Shown: in pieces, positions 5,876 through 5,899 of the stretch
How the letters are laid out: every line of letters begins with the position of its first letter
How positions within the stretch are numbered: position 1 is the first letter of the stretch
Source of the DNA: Verrucomicrobiota bacterium
GTDB lineage: Bacteria; Verrucomicrobiota; Verrucomicrobiia; Verrucomicrobiales; DEV007
DNA: 5,899 nucleotides
Assembly (NCBI GenBank): GCA_020629815.1
Contig: JAHDCN010000011.1
Coordinates: 10,442-16,340 of the forward strand
Reading direction: 5' to 3'
Notes under the pieces: generated by a model
Seen by the model: only the letters and a program-made list of their open reading frames with translations
Database searches by the model: none
Told to the model about the DNA's origin: nothing
Position numbers and translations under genes: made by a program

Positions 5876-5899
5876 CGGCCGAATCTCACCTGTATCGAA

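Larger units (their letters stand above)
5787..5899 (-). promoter_or_regulatory. AT-rich gene-free leader and putative promoter of the pilin-like operon
   Basis: No coding frame is supported here, and the base composition is much richer in A and T than the genes. On the minus strand TTGAAT (5825-5820) and AATAAT (5801-5796) are separated by 18 bases and could serve as -35 and -10 boxes, which would give an almost leaderless mRNA. An alternative -10-like sequence is TACGAT (5833-5828), with no convincing -35. The upstream neighbour lies outside the window. Confidence 0.35.

Overview
This window reads almost entirely on the minus strand and holds two blocks. Positions 5786 down to 2458 carry five consecutive small genes. 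Each encodes a protein with a type IV pilin / type II secretion pseudopilin N-terminus (short basic leader, G or A then FSL(V/T)E, then a hydrophobic helix). Positions 2405 down to the left edge carry one long open frame: an N-terminal metallo-beta-lactamase/beta-CASP exonuclease domain joined to an ATP-dependent DNA ligase, cut off by the window edge in the ligase OB-fold. The plus strand shows no convincing gene.

The organism looks like a Gram-negative bacterium, most plausibly of the Verrucomicrobiota (Opitutae/Puniceicoccales-like). This is inference, from the many pilin-like proteins of this style, the exonuclease-ligase repair fusion and the absence of Shine-Dalgarno sequences before every gene. 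No marker gene here proves the taxonomy.

The five pilin-like genes (called P1 to P5 here, in transcription order) are separated by 31, 21, 11 and 23 bases, so they probably form one operon. They share a ~110-residue head: prepilin helix, an invariant RNAQN motif, and a (G/E)G-x-F-(D/E)-G-x-(Y/F)-(Y/F)-G motif. Each then has an unrelated C-terminal tail: short in P4, strongly acidic in P5, and about 285 residues of Pro/Ser/Thr/Val-rich sequence in P2. The heads have diverged with many silent changes and the tails share little, so this looks like an old, selected set of co-assembled but non-redundant pseudopilins or surface-display subunits. No prepilin peptidase, assembly ATPase, platform protein or secretin is present, so assembly must depend on genes elsewhere.

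Upstream of P1 (5787-5899) is an AT-rich gene-free stretch with a perfect 9-bp inverted repeat just before the start codon, a plausible operator. Between P5 and the ligase gene are only 52 bases with no clear terminator, so read-through is possible. A palindromic element sits inside the ligase fusion, exactly in the linker between its two enzymatic halves, and is translated in frame.
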